DNA of 64,000 bases from positions 434,001-498,000 of the forward strand of contig CP025324.1 in NCBI GenBank assembly GCA_004014935.1, read 5' to 3'. Position 1 is the first letter of the stretch. Each line of letters starts with the position of its first letter. Below the pieces are notes generated by a model. The model was not told the DNA's origin, made no database searches, and worked only from the letters and a program-made list of their open reading frames with translations. Origin of the DNA: Saccharomycopsis malanga. Lineage: Eukaryota; Ascomycota; Saccharomycetes; Ascoideales; Saccharomycopsidaceae. A program made the translations under genes and the position numbers. This document shows, piece after piece, positions 63,461 through 64,000 of the stretch.

Positions 63461-64000
63461 ATGTCCAATGTATGTTTGAAAGACTTTCATTCCATTGCTT
63501 ATAATCTTTTTTCTTTCGAAATTGGAGTGTTACTAACGTTTTTTCTTTAGCAAACAATTAGAGAGTATAAGTTGGTCGTCGTTGGTGGTGGTGGTGTTGG
63601 TAAATCGGCACTTACCATTCAACTAATCCAGTCTCATTTTGTAGACGAATATGATCCAACCATTGAAGATTCGTACCGTAAACACTGTATTATAGACAAG
63701 GTTCCTGCTTTGTTAGATGTTTTGGATACTGCTGGTCAAGAGGAGTATTCTGCTATGAGAGAACAATATATGAGAACAGGTGAGGGTTTTTTGTTAGTAT
63801 ATTCTGTGACCTCCAGATCATCTTTCGAAGAATTGACCACGTTTTATCAGCAGATTTTGAGAGCCAAAGACTCCGATTTTGTGCCTGTTCTTTTGGTCGG
63901 CAACAAGTGTGATTTGGAAAATGAAAGACAAGTTAGTTACGACGAAGGTGCTGAGTTGGCCAAACAATTCCAGTGTCCATTCTTGGAGACCAGTGCCAAG
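63461..64000 (+). CDS. RAS1: Ras-family GTPase, 5' part (two exons seen; runs off right edge)
   Basis: Exon 1 is 9 nt (63461-63469, Met-Ser-Asn); the intron 63470-63550 has GTATGT, TACTAAC and TTTAG; exon 2 continues to the window end. The product begins [20 protein letters not shown], giving 153 residues in the window. P-loop GGGGVGKS, switch [14 protein letters not shown], switch [21 protein letters not shown] and ETSAK are all present. The second Gly of the P-loop (Ala in human Ras) is usual in yeast Ras. The C-terminal CAAX box is beyond the window. It would act on adenylate cyclase and MAPK pathways. Confidence 0.93.
63470..63550 (+). other. RAS1 intron
   Basis: 81 nt; GTATGT donor, TACTAAC at 63531-63537, pyrimidine tract and TAG acceptor; phase 0 after codon 3. 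Confidence 0.9.

Overview
The window is 64 kb of an AT-rich, gene-dense yeast nuclear chromosome. Spliceosomal introns with GTATGT-type donors and TACTAAC-type branch sites, no CRISPR or operon structure, and proteins closest to budding-yeast families all point to Saccharomycotina. Glucan synthase, RAS1, the Old Yellow Enzymes and a non-duplicated gene set look most like the CUG-Ser (Candida/Debaryomyces, Serinales) clade; the species is not C. albicans itself and I cannot name it. CUG was read as Leu in every protein quoted here. The 1872-codon GSC1 gene has no in-frame CTG at all, while weaker genes such as COG6 have several, so the decoding of CUG is left open.

Layout. 1-9.5 kb: 5' part of the giant HECT ubiquitin ligase TOM1 (minus, running off the left edge), PRS5, and a secreted Ser/Thr/Pro-rich protein with a collagen-like Gly-Pro-Pro block. 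9.5-13.3 kb: 3.9 kb with no convincing gene, upstream of GSC1. 13.3-19 kb: GSC1/FKS1, catalytic subunit of 1,3-beta-glucan synthase. 20.5-28.8 kb: four minus-strand genes (a SAT4/HAL5-type kinase, a SIN-type Cdc14 protein, dynactin p62, an unknown protein) plus a long foldback hairpin. 29.8-40 kb: COG6, BEM4, an F-box protein and two tandem Old Yellow Enzymes. 40.7-46.9 kb: ARP1 (three exons), the divergent histone H4/H3 pair and a SulP transporter like YPR003C. 47-48.8 kb: a small graveyard with a tRNA relic and a broken FPR3/FPR4-type gene. 48.8-51.2 kb: the urea permease DUR3, which needs an 11-nt microexon. 51.2-53 kb: intergenic DNA holding a repeated promoter-plus-start-codon module. 53-64 kb: TUB4 (8-nt first exon), a vacuolar AVT3/AVT4 transporter, PIN2, PHO23 and the 5' part of RAS1.

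Themes. Several products act on microtubules and polarity: ARP1 and p62 are both dynactin subunits, TUB4 nucleates microtubules, the Cdc14-like protein belongs to the septation/mitotic-exit network, and BEM4 and RAS1 act in small-GTPase signalling. Others serve the surface and transport: GSC1, the secreted protein, PIN2, COG6, DUR3, AVT and SulP. The most noteworthy observations are the DUR3 microexon, the foldback element at 27.6 kb, the dispersed promoter/start module, the unusual Lys in the GSC1 hot-spot-1 segment, and the pseudogene cluster at 47 kb. No transposon, virus-like element, rRNA or intact tRNA gene was recognised.
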